Shown here: piece after piece, positions 1 to 11,290 of the stretch
Position numbering within the stretch: position 1 is the stretch's first letter
Layout of the letters: each line of letters begins with the position of its first letter
NCBI GenBank assembly: GCA_029237695.1
Contig: CM055278.1
Coordinates: forward strand, 77,149,817-77,213,816
Direction: 5' to 3'
Origin: Conchocele bisecta
Lineage: Eukaryota > Mollusca > Bivalvia > Lucinida > Thyasiridae
DNA length: 64,000 bases
Program-made: the position numbers and the translations under genes
The notes under the pieces: generated by a model
What the model saw: the letters and a program-made list of their open reading frames with translations, nothing else
Told to the model about the DNA's origin: nothing
The model's database searches: none

Positions 1-46
1 ACGAAACCGAAAGAAAATATTTATGATTTTCTGAAATGTTTGTTAA

Positions 47-532
47 AGGTGCATGCCCACTCACTAGGCACAAACTGTTCTGTGTATGAGTTAAATAAGT
101 GTATAATTGTGTCACCATTCCACCAGTTCTAAAAATTAAGAATACCAGCTATACAGATATAATAATTTTGTAATATGTATTTTACGCACGGTGGTATCAG
201 ACTATTTTCATATGCAAATGAGGCATGATATTTTTTAATTAAGTTATACTAATTAAATACGTCACTTGAAAAAAAGAATATTTTCGACAGATTACAAAGT
301 ATGATCATTGCACATTAAAACTTAAATACAGAAAACAAATAGTAATGTCCGTTAACATTTTAAAGAAATACGGTTATCGCCTCTGATATCAGTGTGGAAA
401 TTTATGTCTGATATAAAATGCATAATAATGCCAATAAATACGTGGGGTGATGATGAATGAATGTTTATTTTGCCAGAAAATATCTCTGATATAAATAACA
501 TTAGCTTGTGCCTACTGAGTGGGCATGTACCT
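47..532 (+). mobile_element. TTAA-flanked MITE, copy 1 (486 bp)
   Basis: Terminal inverted repeats of about 30 bp: the left end begins AGGTGCATGCCCACTCA and the right end finishes TGGGCATGTACCT. Both ends are bordered by TTAA (43-46 and 533-536), as expected of piggyBac- or Kolobok-type insertion. There is no coding capacity, so it is non-autonomous. The same family recurs at 21686-22198 in this orientation, and at about 55082-55575, 59316-59595 and 60370-60692 in the opposite orientation. A conserved internal block contains CGGTTATCGCC and GATATCAGTGTG. The superfamily is inferred from TTAA alone. Confidence 0.85.
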
Positions 533-2170
533 TTAATAGATACATGTAGCTTGCGCATTGATGTTGTGTGTATTGTATCTAGTATTATTTGTCATGATAT
601 TTCAGACACTTTCATACCGAAATATGCCAAATAGCTCTCTAATAATGATAGCTACAGCCATGTATGTGTAGTTTCCAATTCGGTGAACAATGCCGAATGA
701 CCTACTTTACAAAATATGTCACAGAACGGCAACAAATCAAACTTTCGAGTGCCATCCGGGCTTATTGTGACATGTTGAGGTCACATATAAACATTAGCCT
801 GGATGACAACCATTAACACGACCTTATCCCTGGTGTCATTTTTCAGCTTTATTGTTACCAGTCTATATCAACCATGGAGGTTATCAAATGTCACTATTAT
901 GAAATCATGGTTAAATATTTACTTACAATGTCTAACTTACAAAATACAATATCGTAATGGGTGCCTCTCAAATGAGACTAATGGAGTATTCTAAAGCACG
1001 CATCTGATTGGTCAATTGAAATCACAGCCTATAAAATATGAACAATCACAGCATATACAATCTCCGTTTTACCAGTCTGTGTTTTACAACTTGACAGATT
1101 TATGTAACCCTACGCGCTTTTGTAAACAATGGCCAGCGGCGGGGAATTCAAATATTTCCAAATTAATTTCGGTACATTTTCGGTTATCAATTCTGCCATA
1201 TTGACCTGTACAACCCAAAGCGGAACAGAGAATCTACCAACTACTGACAAATGTGACTTCAGTGTGGTGGCCCTTCAACAAATTCCAAAAAATATTACCC
1301 CACCCGCCCAAAATATAGTAGCGTAACCATTTGTCGGGATTACCCCCGCATCGGGAATTTTCGTAAACCGCATTTATCACTAATCACGGAAACTTTCACG
1401 GTCAGTTTCCCAGACATTTTTTGCAGAAGACACCTATCTGTCAAATGGAGACAAATGTTCCACATCGCCCTTGGTCATGTAAGGTTTTAATCAAAATTGT
1501 TAGAATACCTTCAAAATGTTATATTTCAGCTATTCCCACTTTTGTCCACTCATAAACATCATTATTGAAAAAGATTTACAAAGCATGGTTCTGTCAGTCT
1601 GTGTCACTGGATTCTTTAGCCATTTTGAGAAGTCCAGGTCATGTAAACACCGATTGGTAGCTGTCATTATACTGGGGGGTCTTATATGAAAAACAATAAG
1701 CAAACTAACACAGAATTATATTTGATTACACAGATGTAGAATTTATTAATCTAAATGCTCTATACATAATAAACTGTATTACAGATGGGTAATCACCTGA
1801 ATTAGGAGTATATCCAGGGAAATCCTAGGCCTGTTGACACAAGTTATTGAATCACACGAACCCAATGCAGAAATGTTGGCATTTCTTTAAATGAATAAAA
1901 GCAAATAAATGTTGCAACTACACATATAAAAGCAATACAATTGTTAAAATAAAAATTTCAGTTCAATACATGTATAGATGTCTTCGAAAAAGTCCCGTTA
2001 ATCTCAATGAAATGGGAATATTCTTCGGCGGAGTTACATTTCTTCAAATTAATTTTGTGTGAGGCGGTTATCGATGACGACAACAACCTGCTGACGTATT
2101 GAAAAATATCACTGTTCGTGATATGCTACGATGTTGCAGAAAGCGGGGAGAACACTAGGTGCATTAGAAT
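533..2170. other. No recognisable gene
   Basis: AT-rich sequence with only short chance frames. A 65-codon frame at 1129-1326 (+) starts in a fair context (AACAATGG), but I see no splice donor, domain or family resemblance, so it is not annotated. No tandem or inverted repeat was found. Confidence 0.5.
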
Positions 2171-2335
2171 GGGGATAACCATGATTTGTTTTTCGATTTG
2201 GAGGGTATGTATGAGGTTTTATGGTCTGAGTATCAGTTTTACGGCTCCACTAACGCATCACCGTAAAACTGATTCACAGACCATAAAACCTCCCACATAC
2301 CGCTCCAAATCGAAAAACAAAGCATGGTTATCCCC
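2171..2335. mobile_element. Foldback MITE (165 bp near-palindrome)
   Basis: The two halves are near-perfect inverted copies. The left arm starts GGGGATAACCATG and runs to about 2245. The right arm ends CATGGTTATCCCC at 2335. The arms are about 75 bp with a few mismatches and a loop of about 15 bp around CTCCACTAACGCATCA. There is no coding frame. No clear target duplication is visible, so the exact ends are uncertain. A short frame across it is a by-product of the palindrome. Confidence 0.75.
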
Positions 2336-3075
2336 TAAATATACCTGCATGTATTAGACAATGGCCATGATGCATGCACTGGTGTGCACTTACACTGGTA
2401 ATGGATGACGGTCGTACACATTGGAACGCACACGTTCTCGTATGCCACATAGTGTATTTCAGTAGTTATACAAAATATACATGTTTACTATATACATGTG
2501 ACAACTACACATTTGAATCCTGTTCCTGCTGATGACTCGGAATAGTTTGAGGGAATATGATTGGAATGTACACTAAATAGTGTGTACATTATGTGGAACT
2601 AGGATATATATATCTCAGTTTCATCGGTTCTATTACCTAATTTTATTTTTATGTCACACAAACTCATTTACTTGAAAGTGTATAACAATATATTTATCCT
2701 TTTTTACTCCAGCTTAGCATCCTCGTATTATTTACAGATATCTTTATGTTCTGTATTTTAGTATTTACTGTGTCATACATGGAGTAATATGTGCTACAAA
2801 TCATCCATTCATCAAGGTAGAAAATCCAATTTGCAAATTAGTACCTACGACCTATACTATTGACAGTAATAATTATATTTATATATTTATTTTACTTAAT
2901 GGTGTGTAAATGCCTTTTAACAGCTGAGAGTAATACGTATATGTACCAGAGACATTCATGTTGGAATACACAACATAGTAATCAGGATAATTGTCATGGT
3001 TGCATAACTATGAAATGGACATATAGAGAGATGAACAGACATTCATTCTGTTTCTGAAATGTGTGTGGATAACTA
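2336..3075. other. AT-rich, no feature seen
   Basis: No coding frame of note, no tandem repeat and no recognisable element. Confidence 0.5.
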
Positions 3076-3320
3076 ATATGTGGCTGTGACTGGAGAAATG
3101 GGGCTTATGGGATTTGCGACCAGTGTTGATCCTGATCAATTAGCACACTACTGTACCCTGGTAACGATATATTATGCTTGTTAGAAGCATGATGTGAGTT
3201 TCCCTGATGGAATGGCGAACAGTGCAGATCCTGATCAGACTGTGCAGATACACAGGCTGATTTGAATATACACTGATCACAACACCCATAAGCCCCATTT
3301 CTCCAGTCACAGCCACATAT
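3076..3320. mobile_element. Foldback element of the GACCAGTGT/GATCCTGATCAG type
   Basis: Arms 3076-3112 and 3284-3320 are inverted copies (ATATGTGGCTGTGACTGGAG against CTCCAGTCACAGCCACATAT). The interior carries GCGACCAGTGT, GATCCTGATCA and CAGATCCTGATCAGACTG, also partly inverted. Similar pieces lie at about 13985-14200 (inside the hAT-like element) and about 48078-48190. Sequences of this type are, to my knowledge, abundant and dispersed in bivalve genomes. The frame at 3105-3371 (-) follows from this structure and is not a gene. Confidence 0.7.
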
Positions 3321-4400
3321 ACAGGTGTTAGAACCTTTCATAAGTATCTGGCAGCGTATAAAGTAAGACAATATATTACATGTAAAATGGTCATTGTAAA
3401 TTCAGTGGGTGGGGAATATATAGTTAAAACTATATACTTTGTTTTAGCATTGCATCATCTGCTGTAGACATTATGTAATCAGAATATGGACATTCAATAT
3501 ATATTGCAACCACTAGTAAGTGCAATTGATACAAATAATATACACCGCGAGAGATTTGCATAATGAGACACATAACTTAGTTGTTACCTTCACTAAGTAA
3601 ATGCGAAGCGGACGGACAGACGGACGAACACTCGGGCACACTGTAACTGAAGTGTGTACGGATAGTTATCAGTAGTTCCAAAGTATTTGCATATGCATTT
3701 AATCAATTTGCAAGTAAGTGACAGTGCATAACATAAATTAAATTAATTACATGTAAATTACCATTGTAAAATGTGTGGGTGAGGAATGGTGAAAAATACA
3801 TCAGATAACCGGTATATATGCAATTACATGTCTAATGAACACTACTAGGTACCATTGACACAAAGAAAATACAAAAGTACCATACTTTCATGGAGTTATT
3901 AAGGTAGGTGTTTTGCCATTGAAATTCAGTGGGTGGGGTAATAAAGCTTGCAAAATTCTTCATCTGAATTAGCAGATATTATTTATTTGAACAGTATTCC
4001 ATTGTATAGTTATGAACACATCAGAAAACATACAAAGCTGCTATATCAGTTTCCAATGAAAAAAAAAAGTGTTTTCAATGAAAAATGTTTTTTTTCACAA
4101 TTGCGAAAAGTCCGAGGATGGTATACTTCCAAATGGTGCCAAACATTCATCCAGCGGGTTACAGAGCGCAGCCATACGGCATAGCACTCGTAATTAAATC
4201 GTAGTTTCAGAAATAAAAATATGTCGGCAAAAATTCCCACAGTGGGGGAGAAGGGTTTCCATTTCTCTGCTGACGGCCTATATAGAATGGACTGGCTCAG
4301 AGGCAAGAGCCAGAAAATACGTTACACCCCATAGTTAGCATTTAATGTAATTCCCTACTACGCGTTGTGCCTATATTTCACGTTGTGCTCCTATACCTTC
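3321..4400. other. Unassigned, with short repeated motifs
   Basis: A motif of the form CATTGTAAATTCAGTGGGTG occurs near 3393-3414 and, diverged, near 3759-3785 and 3915-3938. A short degenerate GGAC/GACG run lies at 3607-3632, a type of tract that follows pearl/HINE-like repeats elsewhere in this window. No gene was recognised. Confidence 0.4.
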
Positions 4401-4860
4401 CGTTGGCGAGGCTGTCCTTTTTCGGCTTATATTTAAATGTGGGAATTGGCTCGAACACCTTTCATACCCGGGACTGTTCTTCGTTTGCTTACGTTTAACG
4501 GCCGCACTGTCTCTATGGACTTGCACGCCGTCCGCAAAAGGCGGAAAATAACAACTTGGGCCGAATGGGAATTAGGAATTTTGAATCTGTGCAATCTGGG
4601 TAGAACCAATTCGCTGGCTTATTGGCCCCAGAGACAAATGTGCAATTTGGATTACTGCTGGCGGCCACCAATTTGGTGACCTATTTTCGCGCAGTAATCT
4701 GGTGCACGGCCGCCACAACAAACACACAATTGTCTGAATTAAGTGGTGAGGCCCGCATGTGGCCCTATTGTTGGGTACTTTTGTTTGCGGTTCTATTTAT
4801 GTTTAGTATAGTGATCTTATGTTGGCAAATAAAGGACTCGTAAGACGCGGTCGTTGTTGT
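4400..4860 (+). other. LTR-like or promoter-like segment with two overlapping short frames
   Basis: This stretch is less AT-rich than its surroundings. It carries a TATA-like TTATATTTAAAT at 4428-4439 and AATAAA at 4828-4833, a spacing compatible with a solo LTR (promoter to polyadenylation signal). Two overlapping frames exist: 4437-4679 (80 codons) and 4622-4843 (73 codons). The second has a hydrophobic stretch rich in L, F, V and I near its end that could span a membrane. I cannot find matched LTR ends or a target duplication, and I recognise neither peptide. It could instead be an old single-copy exon or a chance frame. Confidence 0.3.
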
Positions 4861-5506
4861 AGAGTGAGGTTAGGTGGTGTGAAGAGAGTCCACCGGCTTC
4901 ACCGCTGAAGAGACCCGTGGGTCCCCTGTCATCAGGCCCACCCCGAGCCCGCCGCGCGCGATGCCCAGCATCATGTAACTAGATTCGGCGGCCAAGCGTC
5001 CATCATCCAGGCTACGTTCCACGGCCGAGCATGTAAACAGGCAGTCCGGATCAGGTAGTCTGTGTAGACTTCATCCCGGGGACTAGGATGCTGAGGGGTG
5101 GTGTGGTGCACCCCATTGTGACGTTTGTTATGGTTAGGGTTACGTCATCAACAAACAATAGCAACTACGGGACTAGTGAGTATTACGAATAGCATCCAAT
5201 GGGATTGAAGTAGAATGATACAATCCTTGACATTTGGTATTGTCACCAAATTGGGAAGGTGCCGAGGGAATACTTATGATCTATACTTATTTATATCAGA
5301 AGGGCAATGTATTTTTTTAATCACTGTATGACGAACAGTTACGACCCTGACCGACTGTTCGGATGTAGATGCTATTTTGATTATTTGCTGGTCGCGAATG
5401 CTTAATCCCACTTTCTATGTGACAGCCACATAATATCACGTGTGTAACTATCAAATACATACACCAAGGTTATATATAAACTGTATGTTGAAATGCACAC
5501 CGGGCA
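4861..5506. other. Unassigned, GC-richer then AT-rich
   Basis: The first 240 bp (4861-5110) are relatively GC-rich with CpG-containing words such as CCGCGCGCG near 4951. The rest is AT-rich. No frame, repeat or RNA was recognised. A single GGTTAGGGTT near 5133 is not a telomeric array. Confidence 0.4.
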
Positions 5507-5512
5507 TCTGAT
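5507..5512. repeat. Target-site duplication TCTGAT, left
   Basis: TCTGAT directly precedes TACGGAG of the foldback element and is repeated at 6002-6007 directly after CTCCGTA. Confidence 0.85.
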
Positions 5513-6001
5513 TACGGAGCCCCGCAAGGGACATGGATTTTCTTTATTAATTCGTTCCTACGAAATAACAATTCGTTCCGTCAATTTAACAATTCGTTCC
5601 CTCGAATAAACAATTTCTTCCCACGATATAACAATTCATTCCCTCGAATTAACAATTCGTTCCCACGAAATGACAATTCGTTCCAACGAAATGACAATTC
5701 GTTCCTTCAATTTAACAATTCGTTCCCACGAATTAACAATTCGTTCCCACGATATAACAATTCATTCCCTCGAATTAACAATTCGTTCCCACGAAATGAC
5801 AATTCGTTCCCTCAATTTAACAATTCGTTCCCTCGAATTAACAATTCGTTCCCACGATATAACAATTCGTTCCCACGAATTAACAACTGGAACGAATTGT
5901 TATTTCGTGGGAACGCATTGTTAAATTGAGGGAACGAATTGTTATTTCGAGGGAACGAACTAATACAGAAAATAATGCTACGTCCCCTGCGGGGCTCCGT
6001 A
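5513..6001. mobile_element. TACGGAGCCCC foldback element, copy 1 (489 bp)
   Basis: Terminal inverted repeats TACGGAGCCCCGCA...TGCGGGGCTCCGTA are bounded by a perfect 6-bp duplication TCTGAT. Inside is a 21-bp minisatellite that runs forward for most of the element and then reverses orientation at about 5887, so the whole element can fold back. The second copy at 19699-19991 has a different 6-bp duplication (GATTTG), which shows independent insertion. The architecture resembles Foldback/Galileo-type elements (long internal repeats between short ends). The superfamily is undetermined. There is no coding capacity. Confidence 0.9.
5549..5886 (+). repeat. 21-bp minisatellite inside foldback copy 1, about 16 units
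   Basis: The unit is approximately AATTCGTTCCCACGAAATAAC, whose second half varies (ACGAATTAAC, TCAATTTAAC, ACGATATAAC). Because 21 is a multiple of three, one frame stays open and gives an artificial repetitive peptide at 5670-5924. About three to four units follow in inverted orientation to about 5960. Confidence 0.9.
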
Positions 6002-6007
6002 TCTGAT
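6002..6007. repeat. Target-site duplication TCTGAT, right
   Basis: Second copy of the 6-bp duplication flanking the foldback element. Confidence 0.85.
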
Positions 6008-6140
6008 AACAGGAAAAGCTTTGAACTAAAAACTGCATCGGCTTTCTCAGAAATATACAGGCAAGGATCTGTTGGGCCGTATTTATTGCAAGATACGCGT
6101 GTTGGTATGTTGATATGTCACGTGGTATTACTGTACTGTT

Positions 6141-6410
6141 AGGGGCGGATCCAGCATTTGGGGAACGGGGGGGGGGGGGGTTGTCCTATTTTCGAGCTCC
6201 ACGGAGTGAAGCGAGTATGCTAGAGGGGTCCGGGGGCATTCCCACCCCCTCCCCAGGACAAATTTGGAGATCTAGATGTCCAGAAATGCACTTTCCTGTA
6301 GTATTTTACGACATTTAAATTCAGACTCCAACTGGTGGTAAACTGTGATCTATATACACTCCGTTGCAACCCCGGACCCCCCCCCCTCTCCCCCCCCATA
6401 AACCACCCCT
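6141..6410. mobile_element. Probable hAT-type MITE with AGGGGCGGATCCAG end
   Basis: The left end AGGGGCGGATCCAGCATTTG and the right end AACCACCCCT are imperfect inverted repeats. Homopolymer tracts lie inside both ends (poly-G at 6168-6181, poly-C at 6372-6400). The flanks GTACTGTT and GTACGTGC share four bases, at most a decayed 8-bp duplication. Ends of this kind are common in animal hAT-like MITEs. The boundary assignment is tentative. Confidence 0.45.
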
Positions 6411-6559
6411 GTACGTGCGTATTTACGTCAGTAACACCTTTAATTTTTCAATAACTCATGAACCGCTTTTCATCAGTTTTGATAATGCTTGGCCACAATG
6501 TGTGTCTATGGATGGTGCTTTGTTTTACATACGACCCACGTCCCGTGCCCCAGGTTAAG

Positions 6560-8220
6560 GCGCGATTGACTATTGTATGAGACCTAAGTCTGTAGTACTT
6601 TCATTTCACAGCTAAAAAGCATTGTGTTTCACAAATAGTGCTTCCTGGTACATCAATAGCAACAATGACAAACGGATATATTTTAAATGGCTATCTCGTC
6701 GGGCCAATTACTCAAGAATACAATTTATATATCTACTAACAAATGGATATAGTTACAGGGATATAGTTTTGCAAATTTTGCGGCATTTACGTTGAATGAT
6801 AAACACGAACTAGTACATTGAAATTGTAATGATTATAATGTCAGAAATTAATATTGCATGGTTCTAAACCGTGTTGTAAAAAAAAGAATATAATGTTATG
6901 CACTATCGGAGTTACTTCATGATTAATGATTCATAGCTTGACAGTAGATGTAATTGAGACAGTAGATGTAATTGAGAATGTCGGACTTAGTCAAGCATGT
7001 ACTGGTGGCAATTTCATTTTGGAGATTTGATTTAAACAATATTTTGTTTCATTTCATCATGTAGATGAACATGCATACATACATAACACGATAGTAGGAT
7101 ACATAAACAGGATTAGAAAACACGCTTTCTAAAAGCTTATATGAATTCTTCTCTAGAATCTGGATAACAGCAAGGATATGGCGTATATGGCATATTGTGG
7201 TTAACATTCTAATGTTTAGTCCCTATAATTTGGAGATTTATCTTCTGAACATATGTACACGTACTGTAGTTATAAAACGTTTACCACACCATTGTAAATT
7301 TGAAACTACTTCTGTTTCACGAAACCTGCCCAAATTTTACGGCCATATAAACGATGCAAAAACAGTATTTATTTTCGATAATGTTAAATTTTATCAAAAT
7401 TTAAGAATGAGCGTTATTTATATTTCGTGAAATATGGTCAAATATTGATTTTATTACGATAAATTGATTTCTCTATGTAGTCTAGTTGCCATCGCTATAT
7501 GATCAATATGTAACCCGGACATCTTTGAGAGTGTAAGTTTGTTTTGCGAATTCATGGAGATTATGGGTCCCTGACCTCAAATCCGCGGGATGGCAACGCG
7601 CCATCCTTGGACAACTCCCGGTATCCATGGAAATCCAAGATGGCCGCCGTGAATATAGGTAAAATAAAAAAATTGGCAAAACATTGTACTTCATTATGTT
7701 AGCAATGCGATTTTGGTGGCTATACCCCACTAGTGGCATGTGAAGAAACCAATGGAATACATTTCAACAATATCTGACCATGATAACATTACACAAATTC
7801 AAAATGGCCGCCATTTTTCGACAAAAAAAATCTAAATTGACCATAACTTTTTATTGGAATATACTAGAGACGTGTATTTTGTCTCTACTCACATGTTTTG
7901 GCATATAAGAAATCCAATGGAATCATTTTGAATGATATAAGTATATTGACTTTTGAGAAAAAAAACCCAGATTTTACGCAATTTATTTACTGAAGAGAGC
8001 AATATTTCAGCAGCACCCACCCGTTTGGACTCAACTGAACCTTGCCATACCATGTATTGCTATGTTTGAAGTTGTATCTCTTCTATAGTCCGCAGACGAT
8101 AACTTGCTACTTGTTTACATACAAACCGATCATAAACAAAACACAGAATAGGTGAGACAGGTAAATATACCCGTGGCAATATTCCTTTTCAATATTGATT
8201 TTTGAGATTTGTCATCAAGT
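6560..8220. other. AT-rich, no gene recognised
   Basis: Only short chance frames. Two isolated AAGATGGCCGCC-like words (about 7636 and 7803) match the core of the array at 10.64-11.29 kb and may be stray monomer fragments of that family. Confidence 0.45.
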
Positions 8221-8223
8221 GTT

Positions 8224-8285
8224 ATGTAGTAGAGGGGTTACAGTGAAGATAACAATGCCGTAGGTAGTGAGTTCGAATCTTAGTT
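8224..8285 (+). pseudogene. tRNA-like sequence (degraded SINE head)
   Basis: An A-box-like TAGTAGAGGGGTTACA is followed, about 38 bp later, by a B-box-like GAGTTCGAATCTTAG. The acceptor arms do not pair well, so it is not a functional tRNA. A second tRNA-like sequence lies 320 bp downstream on the other strand. Confidence 0.4.
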
Positions 8286-8601
8286 TTTCATACATGTATA
8301 CACATATATTTGTATTTGTTTATATTTTATTATATATTTCTTTTGTATGTGTGTTGCTATTACAAATTACATTAACTAAGCATGAGATAGATTACATGTA
8401 GAACGTTAGTCTCTCACTTTGAAGAAAACTAATAACTAAATGCACATACGTGTGTACATGAAGAATCTTGGAATATGTTCTCGCAGATCATATCATATTG
8501 AGGTCAAACAGCAATAGTGATAACCCTCACCGTTTCACTTATTCCCTTCTCCAGCAAGCAGTCATAAAAAAAAACAAAATGATATCACAAAAGTAATGCG
8601 T

Positions 8602-8699
8602 TTTGTGAGGTTCGAACTCTCGACCAGATGAAATGAACAAAAGTTCCGCTAACGTATGGATATTCTCCCGCTTCGATACCACTGAGCCACACTACATGT
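8602..8699 (-). pseudogene. tRNA-like sequence, long variable region
   Basis: Read on the minus strand, it has A-box-like TGGCTCAGTGGTA and B-box GAGTTCGAACCTC, separated by more than the usual tRNA distance. The T-stem is mostly paired, but the acceptor stem does not match. It could be a SINE head or a pseudogene of a tRNA with a long variable arm. Confidence 0.45.
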
Positions 8700-8920
8700 C
8701 TATTTTTGCGCACCAAGATACACTATTATATTGACATGCATGCACGTGCACTTTATCATGTAGTTAGTATACACGAAAACGAGGCTATGCTATGATAATA
8801 CACCTGGTCTACCTATATTTGGACTCATCGATTGACCTCCAGCAACTTATTATCGTCTGTCATTTATACTTGGCAGTAAGTTTGTTGTGATGGAGCGGTA
8901 CACAGACCTCTAAAAGGTTA

Positions 8921-8944
8921 CCCCCCCCCCCCCCCCCGCCCCCC
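8921..8944 (+). repeat. Poly-C tract
   Basis: Run of C interrupted by a single G. Similar homopolymers occur at 6168-6181 (G), 51559-51577 (G) and 58485-58503 (C). Confidence 0.9.
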
Positions 8945-9527
8945 TGCTGTGGTATGCAGATCTGGGCCACTATTCACTGATATCTGTGCAGTGGAGACAA
9001 GTCTAGAGAATGATCAGTTTGCAGACGCACGATAGTTGAACTCCATACTGCATGAACATAAACCCTGTTGATTGGGGAGGGTATAATGCTGCTCCTTATA
9101 GAGCGCTAGGTTCCCCAAAACCAGCCTCAATATATATGATTGGTCCTCTTGTCGATTCACCACCATCTCTTCCCGACAGTTATCACAACACTGTCATACT
9201 TTTGGAAAATGTCCATAGTACTTGGGATGAAGACGTCATATTTATCTGCTGACATGGAACTTTTATTGTTGCAACACACATCAAATGGGCCAATCGTGAA
9301 AACCGCTTCAAGTCGGTTATTGTCAGACACTGCATGACCTTAGCTGCTGCAGAGGCGTTAAACCCTTTCACATTCACTTTTTATAATCGCTTCAGAAAAT
9401 AAAATTTTACCGAGTGTATACTACTGTATTTAATTACAGCTCATAAAACAATGAAACAGTTCATCTTCAACTTGTGTATGTTCATTTGTTTGCCAACAAC
9501 AATATAAAATGGACATACTATCCATGC
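8945..9527. other. No feature recognised
   Basis: Short overlapping frames on both strands between 9052 and 9377 have no coding signature, splice context or family resemblance. Confidence 0.45.
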
Positions 9528-9827
9528 CAGTAGCCTATTTCACCAACATTGTAAAGTATACTTATCTAGCAAAGTATACTTTGAGGGAGAAATTTCAATT
9601 TAAGGATACATTTTTATTATACTAAATTTATTACATTATCACAGCCATTTTGGCTGTGATAATGTAATAAATTCAGTATAATAATTCTGCATACTTTTAA
9701 TCATCAAATGTATGCAGTCGTTAGTTCTATATGAAATAATGCATTTCGGGAAAAATAAATGATTCCTCCATCAATGTATACTTTGCTAGATAAGTATACT
9801 TTGCAATTTTGATGAAATCGGCTACTG
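9528..9827. mobile_element. CAGTAGCC MITE, copy 1 (300 bp)
   Basis: Long terminal inverted repeats beginning CAGTAGCCTATTTCA and ending TGAAATCGGCTACTG. Each end contains a doubled AAGTATACTTATCTAGCAAA-type motif. A central palindrome at about 9626-9671 is built on TTTATTACATTATCACAGCC. A second copy lies inverted at 23947-24209. No clear target duplication and no coding capacity. Confidence 0.8.
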
Positions 9828-10630
9828 ACCATGTAGCTGTAGCCGCCATGATGTTACACAACTAAAGAGAGATCATATGATATCACACACATAACACCAT
9901 TGACTAGTGAATGAATGACATGTAAAGCAAAGTGAAAATGAAGGTGCTGAAATAAACAGTTTGCATAATGTGGTAAGTAGTGAGACGTACACGAAATATT
10001 TCGTACATATTTATACTTTTAAAGATGGGAGCCCTTAGCTAATTTACAGGAAATAAATAGTATATATTTTTGTAACTATTCAACACGTTTGAAGCATTAC
10101 AAGTGACTGCTATACAATGTAAATATATATTAATAATTACTTTCTCTTAGGTGACGGTCACGACTAAGTGGCTATTGTTACATGCCATGTCTCTATATCA
10201 TGTTTAACTTCTATTTTTCATTATCTGACATTTTTCATTTATTATTTTCTTTGCTATAGAGACTGGCTTCCATCCCATTGGGTCACATAGCGAAATCTAA
10301 ACTCGAATACTCGATACGAATACGCGCATAATTTTGACACTTCGTGAACTGTACGATACCGAAATCATCTGAAAATACGTTTAAATAATATTAATACACC
10401 AAATTTCATTCATAATTTATATGGAACTACTTTCCTTACTAGTTATTTCTCAAGATTTCTTTGTAAAACAGCGTGCATAACACGTTCAGTTTTATCACCG
10501 TCGCCATTTTTTTTCCGAGGTACAATATCGGAAATCTGCAAAGTAACCGACCAATGAAATCGATTGACGTATTGGGGGTTTCCCGCTCAGATGTCAGATA
10601 GTCTGGCAGCCAAGTGTATGGCACGTTCCA
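9828..10630. other. AT-rich, no gene recognised
   Basis: No tandem repeat or coding exon was recognised. Confidence 0.45.
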
Positions 10631-10639
10631 TGCAGGAGC

Positions 10640-11290
10640 TTAACTTTATTTGGAATAAAATAAAAACAATTATTGGCGATTTTGATTGCGCAGATCATCA
10701 ACATCAAGAATTCGACTGATGACACTATGTCATCTTTGATCATTTTGAGAAATTTGCATAAATCCAAAATGGCTGCCAAACAGTTATAGTGTGTGATATA
10801 TAGTTGTTTCCACATGCAGTATTAGCATACATTAACAGCATAAAGTGGATTTACTTGACTTATCGAGATAAGTGATCAACATTAAATTTCAATTCACTGT
10901 TAAATGGTAAAAATCCAACATGGCCGCCAAACGTAACATGATATTTTGCATATGACTGCTCCCACGTACACTCCATATGAAAACAACATGTATACTAATC
11001 TTGGATATATTGACATGATAAACGCTTACAGTAAATTTGATAGTAACTAGACACATTTGTGAAGAGCGAAAGTCCAAGATGGCCGCCATATATACAGAAA
11101 TTATCCCATGACGATCATCACAGAGAATAATAATTAATTATATAATTGCACATCGATGTCATATCGTAGTAAATTGGAATAAAAGTACTGAAGTTATGTA
11201 TACTATGAACGTTTTTACTAACTTAGGAATACAATTAGATAACTACCAATAGCAGAAATCATAGATGGCCGCCAAATATAAAAATAATGT
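10640..11290 (+). repeat. Tandem array with CCAAGATGGCCGCC core, left arm of inverted pair
   Basis: Four diverged monomers of roughly 155-185 bp, each containing TCCAAGATGGCCGCC or a close variant (about 10757, 10914, 11074, 11260). Monomers match, in reverse complement and reverse order, those at 15.10-15.55 kb. For example, GAGAAATTTGCATAAATCC at about 10746 corresponds to GGATTTATGCAGATTTCTC-like sequence at 15473-15495. The two arrays therefore look like arms of one large foldback element. Confidence 0.65.

Noticed and set aside
1129..1326. 65-codon ORF with a fair start context
   Set aside because: No donor site, no recognisable protein and no supporting context.
5133..5142. GGTTAGGGTT as telomeric repeat
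   Set aside because: Single occurrence, no tandem TTAGGG.
5670..5924. 84-codon ORF with TIRSHEL-type repeats
   Set aside because: It is a direct product of the 21-bp minisatellite, whose length is a multiple of three.
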